Assembly: GCF_019249655.2 (NCBI RefSeq)
Contig: NZ_CP137557.1
Span: 3,071,001 to 3,135,000, forward strand
Reading direction: 5' to 3'
DNA length: 64,000 nt
Origin: Segatella copri
GTDB taxonomy: Bacteria; Bacteroidota; Bacteroidia; Bacteroidales; Bacteroidaceae
Below the pieces are notes generated by a model. The model was not told where the DNA came from. It was given only the letters and a program-made list of their open reading frames with translations, and ran no database searches. This document shows, in pieces, positions 1 to 8,395 of the stretch. How positions within the stretch are numbered: the first letter of the stretch is position 1; the number at the start of each line of letters is the position of its first letter. The position numbers and the translations under genes were made by a program.

Positions 1-225
1 ATAGTTGGCGGTAACATCATGATCAAACATCACGCTTCCGCTGTAGTCGTGACGATAGCCGAGCACATAGCTGCAGAAAGTACTCTTTCCGCTGCCACTC
101 TCCGCTTCTACAAGATAAAGATGTCCCTTCTCGAAGGTAACATCCTGCTTCCATATCTCCGAATTCAGGTCGTCACGCTGGGCGAAGACCTGCGGGAGAA
201 CGGAATGAAGCTGAATCTTTTCCAC
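1..225 (-). CDS. ABC transporter ATP-binding protein, 3' part missing
   Basis: The first 75 codons of a leftward gene that runs off the left edge. A Walker A motif (ESGSGKST) appears at about residues 43-50, preceded by the short beta-strand lead-in typical of ABC ATPases, so this is the nucleotide-binding subunit of an ABC transporter. The substrate cannot be told from this piece. The start is taken as GTG at 225, because an in-frame TAA lies two codons upstream of it and no ATG lies between. The Walker B and signature motifs lie outside the window. Confidence 0.7.
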   Translation of the reverse strand, partial: MEKIQLHSVLPQVFAQRDDLNSEIWKQDVTFEKGHLYLVEAESGSGKSTFCSYVLGYRHDYSGSVMFDHDVTANY

Positions 226-320
226 CTTATATTATTTAATGAATAATGTATAATTAATAATGTATCATGTTTAATTGCAGAAGCAACCTTACATGAACCC
301 ATTTTTACGTTTTTACTTTT

Positions 321-1718
321 TTACCCTTTTACCTTTAAAGTATAGACCACGGAAGTGAGATTTCCGAAGATTGGGGTGAGCAGACCGGTTACGGTAGAGA
401 TAGCATCGCCCTTGCCAGAGCCATCACCATTGGAACTCTTGGCTAGATTGATGACCATCGCCAGTTTCTGTCCCACGATGAGCTTCTGAATCTTCGCATC
501 TATCGGATGATTGCTTGACTTCACGGCATATTGGGCAGAGAGTTCGTCGCTACCGCTGAAGAACTGCTTGTCGTCGGTTACTCCGAAGTAGAAAGAAGTC
601 TTGCCATCGGTATAGAAATAGGCATTCTTGCCCCAGTTGGCAATCTTGGCACCCGGAGGACAGGAAGTCTTCCAGTAATCCACATCACCCAACCATTTGC
701 TATGCGCCAACTTAGCAGCCATCATCATCTTCATGCTTGCATCGCCCAGGGTTGGCATCATGATAGCCATGTCGCCATCCACACTACGCATGATATTATC
801 CATATCCACCGCCTGGTTGATGCCCATCAGGAGAGTCTGCAGACTGCGGTTGCTCTGCATCATCGGCAGGAACTGTTCACCCTTCACATTCATGAAGATA
901 CCCGCCAAGGCATCAGCAGGCATCGACTTCACGTAATTGCCCTTGATGGGGCGATAGTTCTGAAGAGCCTTCTGAAGAGCCTCATCGATAGACTTATTAA
1001 AGGAGAAAGTCTCGCCCTGAATCTGCAGGATGCCCTCCTTCACGTTCATCTCGGCAGCAATAACCACCTGTGAAGGATCGGTATCCTTAGGAGCACCCAG
1101 AGTGAATGGAGCCACAAACTTTTCCGGCAGAGCCTGCGCCTGCGCCACCATCGCCATCGGAGACGAAATACCCGAAAGACGATCGAACATAGGAGAAGCC
1201 GTAATGCCATCCTCTTCATCAGCCTTGAGATATTTCACCATCTGCTGCTGCAGCTGAGCCTGGGCATCAGCCACCACAGGACCCATCACGAGGAGAGCCT
1301 CATCAGAATATCCTACGAGCCAGGAATTCTTCAACACCGAGAAATGGAAGCCTTTTCGTTCCGTTACTTCGGTGGCAATATGCTTTTTGGCGAGAGTTGC
1401 GAGCCAATCAGAAACGCCATCCTCGCTACTCACCTTGGCACAGAGTCCCAGGTTGCCATCGGCCGTTTCGAAGAGATACAACTTCTCGCTTACATCGATG
1501 CCGCAATTATCTACGTCATCTACATGGAGCAAAGTTTTCAGCATGCCCGCCTTATCCTCGTCGCTTTTATCAGCAGTCATCTGCTTCATGTCCACAGAGA
1601 TAAGGGCAGTACTTTTCTTAGGAATGGCATTGAGATAATCACTGCCAGAACAGGAGCTTAGCAATAAGAAAGTTATTGCTAAGCCCATAAAAACTAAGTT
1701 CTTATACAATCTTTTCAT
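321..1718 (-). CDS. DUF4836 family lipoprotein
   Basis: A 465-residue exported lipoprotein. The N-terminus (MKRLYKN..., hydrophobic stretch, then LLLSSC) is a signal peptide with a lipobox, the cysteine becoming the lipidated residue, so the mature protein sits in an outer envelope membrane. The body, with DYLNAIPKKSTALISVDM near the start, matches the DUF4836 family common in Bacteroidales, whose role is unknown. An upstream in-frame ATG at 1733 would add five residues in front of the signal peptide; the ATG at 1718 makes a normal signal peptide and is preferred. It lies between the ABC ATPase and rsmE on the same strand. Confidence 0.75.
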   Translation of the reverse strand: MKRLYKNLVFMGLAITFLLLSSCSGSDYLNAIPKKSTALISVDMKQMTADKSDEDKAGMLKTLLHVDDVDNCGIDVSEKLYLFETADGNLGLCAKVSSEDGVSDWLATLAKKHIATEVTERKGFHFSVLKNSWLVGYSDEALLVMGPVVADAQAQLQQQMVKYLKADEEDGITASPMFDRLSGISSPMAMVAQAQALPEKFVAPFTLGAPKDTDPSQVVIAAEMNVKEGILQIQGETFSFNKSIDEALQKALQNYRPIKGNYVKSMPADALAGIFMNVKGEQFLPMMQSNRSLQTLLMGINQAVDMDNIMRSVDGDMAIMMPTLGDASMKMMMAAKLAHSKWLGDVDYWKTSCPPGAKIANWGKNAYFYTDGKTSFYFGVTDDKQFFSGSDELSAQYAVKSSNHPIDAKIQKLIVGQKLAMVINLAKSSNGDGSGKGDAISTVTGLLTPIFGNLTSVVYTLKVKG

Positions 1719-1761
1719 CACAAAAACTAACACTTATGTATTTTTTCTTATATCATCTTTG

Positions 1762-2511
1762 TTATAGTCTTCTTGCGATATGCGCCATGTGAACCGCCAC
1801 CAGACCCGCCGTTTCCGTGCGAAGTCGGCTGGTTCCCAAAGATACGCTCTCGTAGCCATTCTCCAGGGCAAGACGGACCTCATCGATGGAGAAATCGCCT
1901 TCCGGCCCTACCAATACCGTAATATCAGCAGAGGATGATGCATCCTTGCCATCAGCAGCATTCGATAAGGAAGAGATTTCCTGGAAGAAGTCTTTCTTCT
2001 CTATCTCCTCGTAGCAATGGCAGATGAACTTTCTGCCCGGACGAGGCATCTGGATGAACTCCTTGAAACTCTCCAGTTCATTGACCACCGGTTTCCAAGC
2101 CTTATGACTCTGCTTCACGGCAGAAATCACAATCTTGTCAATTCTTGGCGTCTTCACCACCTTGCGCTCAGAAAACTGGCAGTTAAGGAAAGAGAGTTCA
2201 TCGAACCCGATTTCCGTAGCCTTCTCCGCCATCCACTCGATGCGCTCCATCATCTTGGTAGGAGCAATCGCCAGATGGATATGGCCCTTCCAGGCACGCT
2301 TCTGCGGCATCGTTTCCTTGATTTCATAGAGACAGCGCTTGCTGGAAGCCGCAGTCACCTCGGCACGATAGAACGAACCTTCCCCATCCATGAGGAAAAT
2401 CTCGTCACCGCCCTTCAATCTCAGCACACGGAGCGCATGGGTAGCCTCCTCGGCAGGCAATTCCACCTGGGTTGCTGCCTCAGGCACATAGAAATATCTA
2501 ACCTCTTTCAT
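1762..2511 (-). CDS. rsmE: 16S rRNA (uracil-1498-N3)-methyltransferase RsmE
   Basis: A 249-residue protein of the usual RsmE length. It would methylate N3 of U1498 in 16S rRNA using S-adenosylmethionine. The N-terminal PUA-like part (residues about 1-70, HALRVLRLKGGDEIFLMDG) is followed by a SPOUT knot methyltransferase domain. The characteristic C-terminal signature is intact: VGPEGDFS near residue 205 and SLGTSRLRTETA near residue 230. The region around the start codon is part of a 22-bp tandem repeat (see the repeat at 2491-2563). It is followed upstream on the same strand by the bifunctional-nuclease-family gene. Confidence 0.93.
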   Translation of the reverse strand: MKEVRYFYVPEAATQVELPAEEATHALRVLRLKGGDEIFLMDGEGSFYRAEVTAASSKRCLYEIKETMPQKRAWKGHIHLAIAPTKMMERIEWMAEKATEIGFDELSFLNCQFSERKVVKTPRIDKIVISAVKQSHKAWKPVVNELESFKEFIQMPRPGRKFICHCYEEIEKKDFFQEISSLSNAADGKDASSSADITVLVGPEGDFSIDEVRLALENGYESVSLGTSRLRTETAGLVAVHMAHIARRL

Positions 2512-2563
2512 AGAAATATCTAATCTCTTTCTTTGAAATATCTTATTTCTTTCTTGAAATATC
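2491..2563. repeat. Four tandem ~22-bp repeats over the rsmE start
   Basis: GAAATATC-TAA-TCTTT units start at 2491, 2513, 2535 and 2556, a spacing of 22, 22 and 21 bp. The first unit is the rsmE coding start itself, and the other three extend into the 5' untranslated region. They look like slipped or duplicated copies of the gene's own start. Confidence 0.7.
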
Positions 2564-2576
2564 TAATTTCTTTATG

Positions 2577-3128
2577 TTACTTCTTATTTTTTTCCTCACG
2601 GCGCTTCATCTCATCGCGGATGAAGGAAGCACCCTCGTAGTTTTCTTCCTCCACAGCCTTATCCAACGCCTTCTGCAGCAGAGAATCAGGCAAACTCATG
2701 ATAGGGAGAGCCACACTCATCACTTCCTTATTAAAAGGTGTAGAGAACTTCTGAAGCACCTCCAGAGGGGCGCACATCTCATAACCACTTGTCAACGAAA
2801 GCAACACGGCTGTTTCCGGAAGAAGTTCATAGCCCTTGCCGGTTATCGTATTTACCAGTTTTGCCTTGAAGCCACGATCTTGAATACCCTCGAACTCAAT
2901 GCGGTAATGGGTTATTTCCTCATCTTTCATCACCTGTGTAAACACATCAACCAGATGATTTCGGGTTTCTTCAGCCTTATGCTCATGCCGTTTGATTTCG
3001 CTCGCCATCTCCTTAGCCAACACAATAGAGAGCGCACGGGTCTCCGCCATGTCGGTAAGCGTGATTACGCAGGCATCATCTGCCTCTGGAATAGAAAAAG
3101 TCCCTTTATAAATTAATTTATACATCAT
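2577..3128 (-). CDS. Bifunctional nuclease (DUF151) family protein with UVR motif
   Basis: A 183-residue protein. Residues about 20-115 resemble the bifunctional nuclease / DUF151 domain (ALSIVLAKEMASEIKR, HLVDVFTQVMK, LLPETAVLLSLTSGYE). The C-terminus (LQKALDKAVEEENYEGASFI) looks like a UVR (UvrB/UvrC-interaction) motif. The biochemical role of this family in Bacteroidales is not settled. The start is placed at ATG 3128 because it overlaps the stop of the MFS gene as ATGATG/TGA, a translational-coupling arrangement. A longer reading frame to 3221 only shadows the MFS gene. Confidence 0.75.
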   Translation of the reverse strand: MMYKLIYKGTFSIPEADDACVITLTDMAETRALSIVLAKEMASEIKRHEHKAEETRNHLVDVFTQVMKDEEITHYRIEFEGIQDRGFKAKLVNTITGKGYELLPETAVLLSLTSGYEMCAPLEVLQKFSTPFNKEVMSVALPIMSLPDSLLQKALDKAVEEENYEGASFIRDEMKRREEKNKK

Positions 3129-4426
3129 TGTTTTGTCTCCTTCTTTGGTCTGAACAATACGGCGAAGGCAACTCCGACCACAAGAGCATAACCTGCGAAG
3201 ATAAACCAGCAAGTCTGCCAATCGCCCATCAAATATCCATTTTCCCAGTGACAGTAATGGTTAATCACCTGTCCTGCAAGAATTGTGCCAATAGATGCAC
3301 CCAAGCCATTGGTCATCAGCATGAACAAGCCCTGAGCAGATGCTCTGATCTTAGGCTCGCACTTCTGGTCTACGAAGAGGCCACCCGACACGTTGAAGAA
3401 GTCGAAAGCCACACCATAGACGATGCAGGAGAGCACGAAGAGAATGACACCAGGGAATGCAGGGTTGCCCAATCCGAAGAATCCGAAACGGAACACCCAT
3501 GCAAACATGGCGATGAGCATCACTACCTTGATGCCATAACGCTTCAGGAAGTATGGAATCAGGAGGATGCAGAGTGCCTCTGCCACCTGAGAGATTGATA
3601 CCAGGAGGGTGGCATTGTTGGCTGCAAATGTATCTAACATACTAGGATCACCCTTGAAACTGGTGATAAATGGAGTAGCATAACCATTGGTTACCTGCAA
3701 ACTCATTCCGAGCATACATGAGAAGATGAAGAACAGCGCCATCTCACGACTCTTGAAGAGCTTGAAGGAATCGAAGCCCCAGGTCTCCACCCAACTGCGA
3801 GCTTCCTTCTTGACCAGCGGACACTGAGGCAGGCTGAAGCAATAAAGGAAGAGCACGATGCTCAACGCACCAGAAACGAGGAACTGGAGGTGGGTATACT
3901 GGAACTTATAAGCATTTTCCGAAAAGAGGAACATGAACGAGCCATGATCCCAGGTAGCACAGTTGACAATCCACATGGTGGCAATGAAGCCCACGGTGCC
4001 GAAGACTCGGATAGGCGGGAAGTCCTTGATGGTATCCAGCCCATGATTTTTCAGGATAGTGAACGCCGAAGTATTCGACAGTGCCAGCGTAGGCATATAG
4101 AAAGCGACGCTGAAGGTATAAACCGTCATGAAGAGAGCCTCATCAGGCATGGCACTCACCTCTCCCATCAGGAACAGCCCTATCATCGAGAGACCCGCCA
4201 GCAGATGGCAATAGCCCAGGAGTCTCTGCGGCTGGATATACTTATCCGCCACAATACCCATCAAAGTAGGCATGAAGATAGATACTATACCCTGAATGGT
4301 ATAGAACCAGGAGATATCTGCACCCATTCCGGCCTTGCCGAGATAGTTGCCCATAGAAGTGAGATAGGCTCCCCAAACAGCGAACTCCAGGAAGTTCATC
4401 ACTGCCAAACGTACTTTTAGATTCAT
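3125..4426 (-). CDS. MFS nucleoside:proton symporter, NupG/XapB-like
   Basis: A 433-residue inner-membrane protein with about twelve hydrophobic segments. The N-terminus (MNLKVRLAVMNFLEFAVWGAY) matches the nucleoside:H+ symporter branch of the major facilitator superfamily. Such transporters import nucleosides for salvage, but the substrate here is inferred from family only. It is the first gene of a two-gene leftward operon with the bifunctional-nuclease-family gene, overlapping it by 4 bp. A promoter -7 element lies about 93 bp upstream. Confidence 0.78.
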   Translation of the reverse strand: MNLKVRLAVMNFLEFAVWGAYLTSMGNYLGKAGMGADISWFYTIQGIVSIFMPTLMGIVADKYIQPQRLLGYCHLLAGLSMIGLFLMGEVSAMPDEALFMTVYTFSVAFYMPTLALSNTSAFTILKNHGLDTIKDFPPIRVFGTVGFIATMWIVNCATWDHGSFMFLFSENAYKFQYTHLQFLVSGALSIVLFLYCFSLPQCPLVKKEARSWVETWGFDSFKLFKSREMALFFIFSCMLGMSLQVTNGYATPFITSFKGDPSMLDTFAANNATLLVSISQVAEALCILLIPYFLKRYGIKVVMLIAMFAWVFRFGFFGLGNPAFPGVILFVLSCIVYGVAFDFFNVSGGLFVDQKCEPKIRASAQGLFMLMTNGLGASIGTILAGQVINHYCHWENGYLMGDWQTCWFIFAGYALVVGVAFAVLFRPKKETKQ

Positions 4427-4518
4427 ATCCTTAAATTCTTTTTCTTTGGTTTAAATTTATTTTTCTGCAGATTGCATCCTTTCGTTATCAACTGGATTGC
4501 TTTGCAGATTATATCTTG

Positions 4519-4526
4519 CAAAGATA
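4519..4526 (-). promoter_or_regulatory. -7 promoter element of the MFS gene
   Basis: On the minus strand this reads TATCTTTG, an exact Bacteroidetes TAnnTTTG -7 element. Transcription would start near 4512, giving a leader of about 85 nt before the ATG at 4426. Confidence 0.6.
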
Positions 4527-4600
4527 CACAAATTATCTTAAAGAACACAGATTTTTGAAGATTTTCCTTCGGAAAGCTAGCTTATTTAACAAATAATATG

Positions 4601-4608
4601 TAATTTTG
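4601..4608 (+). promoter_or_regulatory. -7 promoter element of the chromate transporter pair
   Basis: TAATTTTG fits TAnnTTTG. The start of transcription would be near 4615, about 22 nt before the ATG at 4637. It is divergent from the MFS promoter. Confidence 0.5.
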
Positions 4609-4636
4609 CACCCGAAATCAAAATATAAAAGAGATA

Positions 4637-5170
4637 ATGTTAGTAAAGTTTTTCCTTACGTGTAACAAGATTGGTGCCTTTACCCTGGGTGGAGGCTACG
4701 CTATGATTCCCATCATGGAACAAGAATTCGTGGATAAGAACAAATGGATGGACAAACAGGAATTCATGGACATCATGGTGGTGGCTCAAACCACTCCAGG
4801 CATCTTTGCTATCGATATGGCTAGCCACATCGGTTACAAGCTGAAGGGGGTATGGGGCGGCATCGTGGGTGCTATCGGCATTGCCCTTCCTTCCATCATC
4901 GCCATCCTCATCATCGCCATGTTCTTCCAGCAGTTCAAGGACAATTACTGGGTGGGCAAGTTCTTTGCAGGAGTTCGTCCTGCCGTGGTAGCGCTGATTG
5001 CAGCTCCCTGCTTCAAGATGGCAAAGACGGCAAACATCAACCGCTACAACATCTGGATACCAGTAGTTTGCTGCCTGCTGATTGCCGCATTCGGCATCTC
5101 GCCTATCTATATTATCATTGCAGCCGGCGTGCTGGGATGGCTTTATGGAAAGTTTATAGTTAAAAGTTAA
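4637..5170 (+). CDS. Chromate transporter (CHR) half-size subunit 1
   Basis: A 177-residue membrane protein with the CHR-family signature FTLGGGYAMIPIM near residue 15, and NTTPG-like motif QTTPGIFAID at about 51-60. Short-chain CHR proteins of this size are encoded as adjacent pairs that together equal one full-length ChrA. They are annotated as chromate/sulfate-type anion transporters, but chromate export has been shown for only some members, so the substrate here is inferred. The partner starts 26 bp downstream. Confidence 0.82.
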   Translation: MLVKFFLTCNKIGAFTLGGGYAMIPIMEQEFVDKNKWMDKQEFMDIMVVAQTTPGIFAIDMASHIGYKLKGVWGGIVGAIGIALPSIIAILIIAMFFQQFKDNYWVGKFFAGVRPAVVALIAAPCFKMAKTANINRYNIWIPVVCCLLIAAFGISPIYIIIAAGVLGWLYGKFIVKS

Positions 5171-5195
5171 TAGTTTATAGTTTTATAGTTAGAAA

Positions 5196-5768
5196 ATGCT
5201 ATTTTTAAAGTTATTCCTGATATTTACCAAAATTGGTACATTTAATTTTGGTGGAGGATATGCGATGCTTTCGCTCATCCACAACGAAACCGTAGTGAAG
5301 AACCACTGGCTCACCAATGCCGAGTTTACGGATATTGTGGCTATCAGCCAGTCAACTCCGGGACCTATCGGCATCAACTGTGCCACCTACGTGGGCTATA
5401 CCGCCTGCCTTCATGCCGGTTATCCTACCTGGGCAGCCTGTTTGGGTTCCTTCCTTGCCTCCCTCTCCATCATGTGGTTGCCATTCATTATCATGATTCT
5501 CATCAGCCGTTATCTGATGACCCATAAGGATTCCAAGATTGTGAAGGATATCTTTGCCGGACTTCGTCCTGCCATCATCGGACTGATAGCTGCTGCTGCC
5601 ATACTTCTGATGAATAAAGAGAATTTCGGATCGCCAACCGACAATCCATTTGCTTTCGGAGCCAGCGTAGCACTCTTTCTGGGTGCATTCTATTTCACCA
5701 AAGCCAAGAAAGCAAATCCGATTTTGCTGCTTTTCATCTGTGGAATCATTGGATTGTTTATCTTCTAA
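5196..5768 (+). CDS. Chromate transporter (CHR) half-size subunit 2
   Basis: A 190-residue membrane protein with the same signature (FNFGGGYAMLSLI near residue 15, STPGPIGIN near 50). It is the second half of a short-chain CHR pair and is likely to act as an antiparallel partner of the preceding subunit. The two share an operon, and a hairpin terminator follows 36 bp after the stop. Confidence 0.82.
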   Translation: MLFLKLFLIFTKIGTFNFGGGYAMLSLIHNETVVKNHWLTNAEFTDIVAISQSTPGPIGINCATYVGYTACLHAGYPTWAACLGSFLASLSIMWLPFIIMILISRYLMTHKDSKIVKDIFAGLRPAIIGLIAAAAILLMNKENFGSPTDNPFAFGASVALFLGAFYFTKAKKANPILLLFICGIIGLFIF

Positions 5769-5803
5769 ACAACCCAAACACCTTCAAATAGGCACAAAAA
5801 AAA

Positions 5804-5832
5804 ATTGATTGTCTCACGACAACCAATCTTTT
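5804..5832. terminator. Terminator between chromate genes and DUF3256 gene
   Basis: GATTGTC/GACAA...CAATC hairpin with a T-run (CTTTT) on the plus strand and a long A-run (T-run on minus) on the other side. It fits a bidirectional terminator between convergent genes. Confidence 0.6.
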
Positions 5833-5927
5833 ATTAACCTTAATAATCTAATACCATGAAAAACACGATGCAAAGTTACAAATAATCTCGTAACCTGCAA
5901 TAATTTATTGTAAAAAACTTCAAGTAT

Positions 5928-6575
5928 TTAACTCTCCTTAAAGCTTTTACCATTCCAATTAAACTTTCTTTGCAATTTTATGACATTTACCGTCTTTTTG
6001 TCATCTGCCGAAAGCAATGGCGAAGCCAATCGAACCACCAGTGCATTCTCGTTCTGCAAGAGCAAAGCACTCACCATCTTAGGCTCAATCATCGCCTTTA
6101 AATCAGCAAAGCGACTTTCGCTCATCGTATCGGGTTTCTGAACGAGCGTTTCCGCCAAGTCTTCCATGCGCTTGCCACCCAAGAACGGGCTTGCATCAAG
6201 CACTTTCCATTCTTGATTAAAGAAATAGAGTTCACTCTCCTTCTCTGGTCCGGCAAACGATTTGACCACACAGAGCACCGAGTCGCCATTTTCCATTGGC
6301 AACTTCTTCATCTGCAAAGTAGAAACCTTGCTCATACGTACCTGCACGAAGTCCTGAGTGAGCGTATCCATCACGCTCACCTCACCCAAGAGGTTCTTCA
6401 CCTCAGCCTTCACGCCCATCTCCTGCAACTCGGCAAATTCCTGTCGCATATTGCTGTTGAGTGTAGGCATCATCGAATCCGGCATCGATACCAGCAAGTC
6501 TTTCATCGACTTAGCTTCGATGCCCAAGCTTGCCATCATCATGCAAGCGCATAATATATATTTTATCTTCTTCAT
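5928..6575 (-). CDS. DUF3256 family exported protein
   Basis: A 215-residue protein with a signal peptide (MKKIKYILCACMMMASLGIEA) and a body matching DUF3256, a Bacteroidales periplasmic family of unknown function (MPDSMMPTLNSNMRQEF near residue 33). ATG 6575 is preferred over the GTG one codon upstream. The stop of the 34-residue upstream gene (6578-6580) lies just before this ATG, so the two are probably translationally coupled. Confidence 0.72.
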   Translation of the reverse strand: MKKIKYILCACMMMASLGIEAKSMKDLLVSMPDSMMPTLNSNMRQEFAELQEMGVKAEVKNLLGEVSVMDTLTQDFVQVRMSKVSTLQMKKLPMENGDSVLCVVKSFAGPEKESELYFFNQEWKVLDASPFLGGKRMEDLAETLVQKPDTMSESRFADLKAMIEPKMVSALLLQNENALVVRLASPLLSADDKKTVNVIKLQRKFNWNGKSFKES

Positions 6576-6577
6576 CA

Positions 6578-6682
6578 CTATAATTCCTTAGACCATTTCT
6601 TTCCCCAAGGGGTAAAGAGCCAAATCAAAAATGCCGTAGCCGGAACTAAGCATATTGCGAAAGTTAAAGCCAATGTATTCAT
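6578..6682 (-). CDS. Small membrane protein, 34 residues
   Basis: A short frame encoding one hydrophobic segment (LALTFAICLVPATAFLIWLF) followed by a basic tail TPWGKKWSKEL. It starts 4 bp after the stop of the 75-residue gene and ends 2 bp before the ATG of the DUF3256 gene, so it sits in a tight three-gene leftward operon. That packing is the main support for it being real. Function unknown. Confidence 0.5.
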   Translation of the reverse strand: MNTLALTFAICLVPATAFLIWLFTPWGKKWSKEL

Positions 6683-6686
6683 AAAT

Positions 6687-6914
6687 TTAACGTTTAGAAA
6701 TTATATAACCAATAACAGATAAGACTGTAGATAATACTACACCTAATAAAATGGCACTTATTGTACCACCCTCATCTGTTTTAACAATGCCAAACAAAGC
6801 AGCCAATCCACCTAAAACCATTATGGTATAAGTCGATTTACTCATATCAAAGAAATACTTTACTACTGTTTCTTTGGTAAATTTTTCTTTTTCCCTATCT
6901 TCTCTTGCAGTCAT
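6687..6914 (-). CDS. Small membrane protein with two predicted helices
   Basis: A 75-residue protein. A charged N-terminus (MTAREDREKEKFTKE) is followed by two hydrophobic segments at about 31-48 and 52-71, with a basic end. Not recognised. It is the first gene of the leftward operon with the 34-residue membrane protein and the DUF3256 protein, and lies just downstream of the original ppdK terminator. Confidence 0.6.
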   Translation of the reverse strand: MTAREDREKEKFTKETVVKYFFDMSKSTYTIMVLGGLAALFGIVKTDEGGTISAILLGVVLSTVLSVIGYIISKR

Positions 6915-7008
6915 ATTTCTCTATTTTCCGACAAAAGTACAGAAAATAATTGTAATCTGCAAGTTTTTTCGTGTTTTTCTATCCAACAATCGCTAAAAAA
7001 GCGAAAAA

Positions 7009-7042
7009 GAGGAAAGTGTTCTCTCATTGAAACACTTTCCTC
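7009..7042 (-). terminator. Original ppdK terminator, displaced by the element
   Basis: A perfect 12-bp stem (GAGGAAAGTGTT with AACACTTTCCTC, loop 10 nt). On the minus strand it is followed by TTTTTCGCTTTTTT. It stands 52 bp downstream of the leftward ppdK-end copy at 7094-7121, as expected for the terminator that served ppdK before the insertion. Confidence 0.7.
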
Positions 7043-7093
7043 TCAAATTATCTAATTCATTAATCGTACTATCTTAACGATAGAGGGATTTAC

Positions 7094-7121
7094 TCCTCTA
7101 CAGCAGCCTGCGCCGCAGCAA
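7094..7121. repeat. attL: left 28-bp copy of the ppdK end
   Basis: Identical to 61401-61428. Read leftward it encodes the last ppdK codons and is followed by GAG-TAA-type ending (GAG then TAA at 7091-7093), so the original stop codon stays on the chromosome side. The bases to the right of 7121 differ from ppdK and belong to the element. Confidence 0.85.
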
Positions 7122-7210
7122 TAAATCACGTAGGAAAGCCTCATTTCAGCGATTGCTCTAAACATTGTTTTAACAACTTATGCTTTTTTGTCAACAATTT
7201 CTTTTCCATA

Positions 7211-7242
7211 TACCTTATTATATACACGTACCTTATTATATA
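7211..7242. repeat. Direct repeat near the left end of the element
   Basis: TACCTTATTATATA occurs at 7211-7224 and 7229-7242, 18 bp apart. It lies about 100 bp inside attL. Recombinase or excisionase arm sites are often placed this way, but it could simply be AT-rich operator sequence of the neighbouring repressor gene. Confidence 0.4.
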
Positions 7243-7273
7243 TATTACTTTTTCTGAAAGTCATGTTTAATAA

Positions 7274-7687
7274 TTAGGCATGTTTTTTCTGATAGGCCAC
7301 ACTTTGATCAACAGTTTGACCAACAGTTTGAGCCATATTCAGCAACTTCTCATTTATTTTTTCCAATACCTTAATTTGTCCTCTAAGATAACTTATTTCC
7401 TTGTCTTTATCATTATCAGACATTTCTTCAGTAGGTTGTTCATCCTGATGGTTCAAGCCTGGGGAATTGTCCGAGCTAGAACTATCATTCAAGTATTTGG
7501 TTCCTTCATAAAAGAAGTCCATCTTCACATCCAAAGCGTCACATATCCGTTCAAGAACACCAGATTTAACGTCTTGTACATTGAACTGATTGCTGAGGTT
7601 AGGCTGAGACATATGAAGTTTCTCAGCCAACTCACTTATACTAATTTTTCTTTTCGTCAAGATCTGACGAAGTTCAGAACCATTCAT
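7274..7687 (-). CDS. XRE-family HTH regulator with C-terminal coiled coil
   Basis: A 137-residue protein. Residues about 5-62 form a Cro/CI-type helix-turn-helix (ISISELAEKLHMSQPNLSNQ). After a polar linker, residues about 97-125 form a heptad-like coiled coil (ISYLRGQIKVLEKINEKLL) that probably dimerises it. It faces divergently away from the small HTH genes at 7837 and lies at the left end of the element. A role as the element's repressor is likely but inferred from position. Confidence 0.75.
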   Translation of the reverse strand: MNGSELRQILTKRKISISELAEKLHMSQPNLSNQFNVQDVKSGVLERICDALDVKMDFFYEGTKYLNDSSSSDNSPGLNHQDEQPTEEMSDNDKDKEISYLRGQIKVLEKINEKLLNMAQTVGQTVDQSVAYQKKHA

Positions 7688-7757
7688 AAAACAATTATAT
7701 TGTAGTTAAACATTCTTAAAATATCACTGATTATTTATATTTTTATCAGTTTTTGCT

Positions 7758-7765
7758 TATCTTTG
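7758..7765 (+). promoter_or_regulatory. -7 promoter element for the left rightward operon
   Basis: TATCTTTG, an exact TAnnTTTG match, about 72 bp before the ATG at 7837. It lies in the divergent gap next to the XRE regulator and could be that regulator's target. Confidence 0.5.
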
Positions 7766-7836
7766 CAGATAAATATCACGAAAGCGTTACGCAATACTTG
7801 CGTATTTCGTATGCAAATATACAAAATAATTATAAT

Positions 7837-8100
7837 ATGACCAAGAATAACGAAGATATTTTGAATAAAATTTATTCAGGAACAAAGAAAGGTGAACTGA
7901 TAAAGAAGAAGAAACAGCTGGTAGAGTCTTACTTGTACAAGTACGGAAATCTCATTCTTGAATGCAAGCTAAAGCCAACACCAGTGATAGAAAATCTCGC
8001 AAAAGAGTTTGGTTTAACCAGAGCAGGAGTAACCAATATTCTTCGACGAGAAGGTGTTTATGCAGGACGATTTAATCCTGTAATATTTCCAAAGAAATAA
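7837..8100 (+). CDS. Small DNA-binding protein with helix-turn-helix
   Basis: An 87-residue basic protein. The C-terminal half (VIENLAKEFGLTRAGVTNIL) reads as a helix-turn-helix. The ATG at 7837 is chosen because it follows the -7 element at a plausible distance; the longer frame from 7753 would start before the transcript. First gene of the rightward left-end operon, followed 5 bp later by an excisionase-like gene. Target unknown. Confidence 0.6.
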   Translation: MTKNNEDILNKIYSGTKKGELIKKKKQLVESYLYKYGNLILECKLKPTPVIENLAKEFGLTRAGVTNILRREGVYAGRFNPVIFPKK

Positions 8101-8105
8101 GTATT

Positions 8106-8384
8106 ATGAGTGAGAGAGTTATTTTTGAAAACAAGAATGTTTCTTATGAGACTTTCTTGAACGACCTAGCATCCTTCCTGGCTCCTAAAATAGCCCTGAT
8201 GATTAAGAACCCTCCTAAGGAGTTTTATAGTCAAAGGGAGTCCATGAAAGTCTTCGGGGTAGGAAACGTAAGAAGATGGTTAAAGGAAGGTAAACTTAAA
8301 CCGTTTTCAAAGCGTAAAGGTAAAATTGAATATAAGGTTAGCGATCTCCAGGAGCTTCACCGGAGAGAGCAAGATTACTTTTAG
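8106..8384 (+). CDS. Excisionase-like helix-turn-helix protein
   Basis: A 92-residue protein. Residues about 38-88 (EFYSQRESMKVFGVGNVRRW, then KGKIEYKVSDLQEL) match the winged HTH_17/MerR-like fold used by Bacteroidetes excisionases and small regulators, in which a reader helix is followed by the K.G....Y...DL.. wing. It is 5 bp after the preceding gene. A role in excision is plausible given its place 1 kb from attL, but a replication or regulatory role is equally possible. Confidence 0.65.
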   Translation: MSERVIFENKNVSYETFLNDLASFLAPKIALMIKNPPKEFYSQRESMKVFGVGNVRRWLKEGKLKPFSKRKGKIEYKVSDLQELHRREQDYF

Positions 8385-8395
8385 AAACAGGTGAT

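Noticed and set aside
531..1073. Plus-strand frames opposite the DUF4836 gene and similar frames opposite other genes
   Set aside because: They are antisense shadows of well-supported genes with no promoter or family features of their own.
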